This document shows, piece after piece, positions 22,872 through 25,184 of a stretch of 25,184 nt of DNA. The translations under genes were made by a program, and so were the position numbers. This DNA comes from Anaerolineales bacterium. GTDB lineage: Bacteria > Chloroflexota > Anaerolineae > Anaerolineales > Villigracilaceae. The notes under the pieces are model-generated. The model worked only from the letters and a program-made list of their open reading frames with translations, made no database searches and was not told the DNA's origin. Each line of letters starts with the position of its first letter. Position 1 is the stretch's first letter. The stretch covers positions 1 to 25,184 of the forward strand of contig JADLCG010000321.1 of the NCBI GenBank assembly GCA_020847355.1, given 5' to 3'.

Positions 22872-23453
22872 ATGCCCACCGCCATCCTCTCCGTCCACAA
22901 TAAAACTGGAGTACTCGAATTCGCCCACTCCCTCGCCTCCCTCGGCTGGACTCTGCTCGCCTCTGGCGGCACCGCCAAACTCCTGCGCGACAACGGATTA
23001 TCCGTTACCGAAGTTGCCGATTACGCCAAATCCCCCGAAATCCTCGGCGGAAGAGTCAAAACGCTACACCCCGCCATTCATGGCGGTCTCCTCGCCCGCC
23101 CCACAGAGGAAGACCATCAACAGCTACTAAACCTCGGCTGGGATTTCATTGACCTCGTCGCCGTCAACTTATATCCATTTGAAGAAACCATCGCCAAGCC
23201 CAACGTCACCTATGCGGACGCCATCGAAAATATAGACATCGGCGGCGTCACCCTCATCCGCGCCGCCGCAAAAAACCACGAACGAGTAACGCTAATTTGC
23301 GACCCAACCGATTACAATTCCGTACTGCAAGAACTACAGGCTGGCAATATTTCCGCCGCAACCCGTCAGAAACTCGCCGTCAAAGGCTTCGCCTCCACTG
23401 CACACTACGACAATGCCATTCATAATTACTTAAATCAACAATCAAAAGCCTAA
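22872..23453 (+). CDS. purH: IMP cyclohydrolase (PurH N-terminal domain) as a separate gene
   Basis: 193 residues from ATG 22872 with AAAAAGGA nine bases upstream. It has an MGS-like fold and closes FAICAR to IMP, the last step of the pathway. SVHNKTGVLEFAHSLASLGW, LLASGGTAKLLRDNGL, PEILGGRVKTLHPAIHGGLL and DIGGVTLIRAAAKNHERV are the PurH N-terminal signatures. It ends after the domain and carries no transformylase part. Order is reversed relative to the fused enzyme: the transformylase gene comes first, then purN, then this gene. The stop TAA is followed at once by ATCCGTTTTC, another family-A copy. Confidence 0.93.
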   Translation: MPTAILSVHNKTGVLEFAHSLASLGWTLLASGGTAKLLRDNGLSVTEVADYAKSPEILGGRVKTLHPAIHGGLLARPTEEDHQQLLNLGWDFIDLVAVNLYPFEETIAKPNVTYADAIENIDIGGVTLIRAAAKNHERVTLICDPTDYNSVLQELQAGNISAATRQKLAVKGFASTAHYDNAIHNYLNQQSKA

Positions 23454-23543
23454 ATCCGTTTTCATCCGTGCATCCGTTTTGCGAAGCAATCCGTTACCAA
23501 AGTCCGTTTTAGTCCGTGAATTCGTGATAAAGTCCGCTTACTA
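23454..23543 (+). repeat. Degenerate family-A units before guaB
   Basis: ATCCGTTTTCATCCGTGCAT, then AGTCCGTTTTAGTCCGTGAA and AGTCCGCTTAC. Between them, GCGAAGCAATCCG resembles the GAAGCAATC arm of family B. The array begins at the preceding stop codon and ends just before the guaB Shine-Dalgarno. Confidence 0.85.
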
Positions 23544-23556
23544 AAAGGAGAATTAA

Positions 23557-25041
23557 ATGAACGAAGAACTATTCGACCGCTACAACTCACTCACCTTCGA
23601 CGATGTCCTCATCGTCCCAGGCTACACCGAAGTATTGCCCAACGAAACCGACATCAAAGTTCAACTCACGCCCACAATCCAACTCAACATCCCGATTCTT
23701 TCCGCCGCCATGGACACCGTCACCGAAGCGCGTTTAGCCATCGCTTTGGCGCGCGAAGGCGGCATGGGGATCGTCCACCGCAACATGCCCCCCGAAGCCC
23801 AAGCCGCTGAAGTGGAGAAAGTCAAACGCTCGCAATCGGGCATGATTGTGGAACCCATCAGTTTGCAACCCGACGCGCCGCTGAGTCAGGCTGAAGAGAT
23901 TATGTCCACCTATCATATTAGCGGCGTGCCAATTACGGATGAAAACAGCAGGATCATCGGCATCCTCACGAATCGAGATGTCCGCTTCATCGAAGCCGCC
24001 GACTATCGCCTGCCCGTCAGCCAATTTATGACGAAGGAAGATAAGCTCGTCACCGCCAGAGTTGGCATTTCCCTTGAAGAAGCCAAAGCCATTTTACAAA
24101 AACATCGCATCGAAAAACTTCCGCTGGTGGATGAAAATGGAAAACTAAAAGGTTTGCTCACGGTCAAAGACATTCAGAAAGCCAGAGACTACCCCAACGC
24201 CTCCACCGATTCAAAAGGACGCTTGCTCGTCGGCGCCGCCGTTGGCGTGGGCAAGGATGTTGAAACCCGCGTGGACTTAATGCTCAAAGCGGGCGTGGAC
24301 GCAGTCACGATTGACACCGCGCACGGACATTCCAAAGGCGTGCTCGAAGCTATTCAACGGATAAAGCATAATTGGAAAGACCTGCCCGTCATTGCTGGGA
24401 ATGTGGTAACAGCCGAAGGAACAGAAGCCATTATCAAGTCTGGCGCAGATGCGATCAAAGTCGGTGTCGGCGCTGGCTCCATCTGCACCACGCGCGTCAT
24501 CTCTGGCGCGGGCATGCCGCAAATCTCCGCCATCTTTGAATGCGCGCAGGTTGCTCGCAAACACAACATTGCCATCATTGCCGATGGCGGAATTAAATTC
24601 AGCGGCGATATTGTCAAAGCGATTGTGGCGGGTGGCAACGCCGTGATGCTCGGTAGTATGCTGGCAGGTTTGGAAGAAGCGCCTGGCGAAGTGATGCTCT
24701 ATGAAGGTCGGCGCTTCAAAGAATATCGCGGCATGGGAAGCCTCGGCGCAATGAAAGGCTACGGCGTGGATCGCTATGCAACGGGTCAGGCAGGTAGCGG
24801 CAAACTTGTTCCCGAAGGCATTGAAGGGCGCGTGCCATACAAGGGCGCGCTTGGCGAGTATGTGTATCAACTCGTCGGCGGCTTGCGTTCGGGTATGGGT
24901 TACGCGGGCGCCGCTTCGTTGAAAGATTTGCAAACCAAAACGCGCCTCACACGCATCACCAACGCAGGCTTGCTCGAAAGTCATCCGCACGATGTTATCA
25001 TTACCAAAGAAGCGCCAAATTATCAACTGAGCCAACGGTAA
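23557..25041 (+). CDS. guaB: IMP dehydrogenase
   Basis: 494 residues from ATG 23557, behind AAAAGGAG. It oxidises IMP to XMP with NAD, the first step to GMP. The N-terminal barrel part (YNSLTFDDVLIVPGYTEVLP) is followed by two CBS domains around residues 100-215 (ITDENSRIIGILTNRDVRF; LPLVDENGKLKGLLTVKDI), then the rest of the barrel with catalytic Cys310 in VGAGSICTTRVISGAG. RFKEYRGMGSLGAMKGYG and VDRYATGQAGSGKLVPEGIE form the flap region. Length is normal, and no insertion was seen. It links the operon's IMP output to guanine nucleotides. Confidence 0.96.
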   Translation: MNEELFDRYNSLTFDDVLIVPGYTEVLPNETDIKVQLTPTIQLNIPILSAAMDTVTEARLAIALAREGGMGIVHRNMPPEAQAAEVEKVKRSQSGMIVEPISLQPDAPLSQAEEIMSTYHISGVPITDENSRIIGILTNRDVRFIEAADYRLPVSQFMTKEDKLVTARVGISLEEAKAILQKHRIEKLPLVDENGKLKGLLTVKDIQKARDYPNASTDSKGRLLVGAAVGVGKDVETRVDLMLKAGVDAVTIDTAHGHSKGVLEAIQRIKHNWKDLPVIAGNVVTAEGTEAIIKSGADAIKVGVGAGSICTTRVISGAGMPQISAIFECAQVARKHNIAIIADGGIKFSGDIVKAIVAGGNAVMLGSMLAGLEEAPGEVMLYEGRRFKEYRGMGSLGAMKGYGVDRYATGQAGSGKLVPEGIEGRVPYKGALGEYVYQLVGGLRSGMGYAGAASLKDLQTKTRLTRITNAGLLESHPHDVIITKEAPNYQLSQR

Positions 25042-25044
25042 ATC

Positions 25045-25184
25045 ATGACCTTACATTTTCTTTCGCCACTGGATGGGCGTTACGCGGACATCGCCGCGCC
25101 GCTGATTGATTGCTTTTCCGAGTTCGCATTTCTGCGCGATCGCGTGCGCGTCGAACTGGACTTTTTGCTTGGTCTTTCCAAAAC
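25045..25184 (+). CDS. purB: Adenylosuccinate lyase (partial, N-terminus only)
   Basis: ATG 25045, three bases after guaB, open to the window edge (46 codons). The start reads MTLHFLSPLDGRYADIAAPL and continues FSEFAFLRDRVRVELDFLLG. LSPLDGRY is typical of the E. coli-type PurB N-terminus. PurB cleaves fumarate from SAICAR and from adenylosuccinate, completing the set of IMP pathway genes in this operon. No Shine-Dalgarno is evident, so translational coupling to guaB is likely. Confidence 0.85.
   Translation, partial: MTLHFLSPLDGRYADIAAPLIDCFSEFAFLRDRVRVELDFLLGLSK

Noticed and set aside
24277..25035. 252-codon open frame on the minus strand opposite guaB
   Set aside because: It mirrors guaB codon pattern and shows no motif or ribosome-binding site; treated as a shadow.

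Overview
The window looks like a bacterial chromosome segment with two biosynthetic blocks, lysine then purine, both heavily invaded by short repeats. It carries an α-aminoadipate (LysW-type) lysine pathway, a full de novo purine operon and several intergenic palindrome families. The best taxonomic guess is Chloroflexota, Anaerolineae-like, but this is inferred from gene content and repeat style only; the window has no rRNA or other marker. No tRNA, rRNA, phage gene, CRISPR array or classical transposase was seen.

Layout. (1) 1-3693, minus strand: the glutamate synthase large subunit, split by an in-frame TAG between its glutaminase domain and its central/FMN domains; the C-terminus lies beyond the left edge. 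(2) 3694-4095: a gene-free divergent region with two palindromes, a sigma70-like promoter, a possible 43-codon ORF, a UUCG-capped hairpin and a strong intrinsic terminator about 25 bp before the next gene. (3) 4096-9632, plus strand: homocitrate synthase with a C-terminal RAM/ACT-like domain, homoaconitase large and small subunits, homoisocitrate dehydrogenase and LysX. These make α-aminoadipate and attach it to the carrier protein LysW; LysW and LysZ/Y/J/K are absent here. The gaps hold repeats in a mirrored order (C pair, B, B, C pair). (4) 9649-25184, plus strand: a purine operon behind a good promoter: purL (with N-terminal PurS-like lobes), purQ, purC, purE, purK, purF, purD, a GxxExxY-nuclease/PurM fusion, AICAR transformylase, purN, IMP cyclohydrolase, guaB and the start of purB. 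Together these cover every step from PRPP to IMP plus IMP to XMP; purB is cut by the right edge.

The most unusual feature is a 42-46-bp repeat (family A, built from TCCGT cores about 8-13 bp apart). It fills the intergenic gaps of the second half of the purine operon and also lies in frame inside purL (twice), purK (twice) and the purM fusion; it supplies the stop codon of purN. A related CGGAT-type variant (A') lies in purL, in purF and in the purF-purD gap. Other palindromic elements (families B, D, E, F) lie in frame inside purL, purQ and the homoaconitase large subunit. A PDDEXK-type GxxExxY ORF sits between family-A arrays in opposite orientations and is fused, through a repeat-encoded linker, to PurM. 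This suggests an undescribed repeat/nuclease element that inserts into essential genes without breaking the frame, comparable in concept to Rickettsia palindromic elements or REP/RAYT systems. The nuclease-repeat link is an inference.
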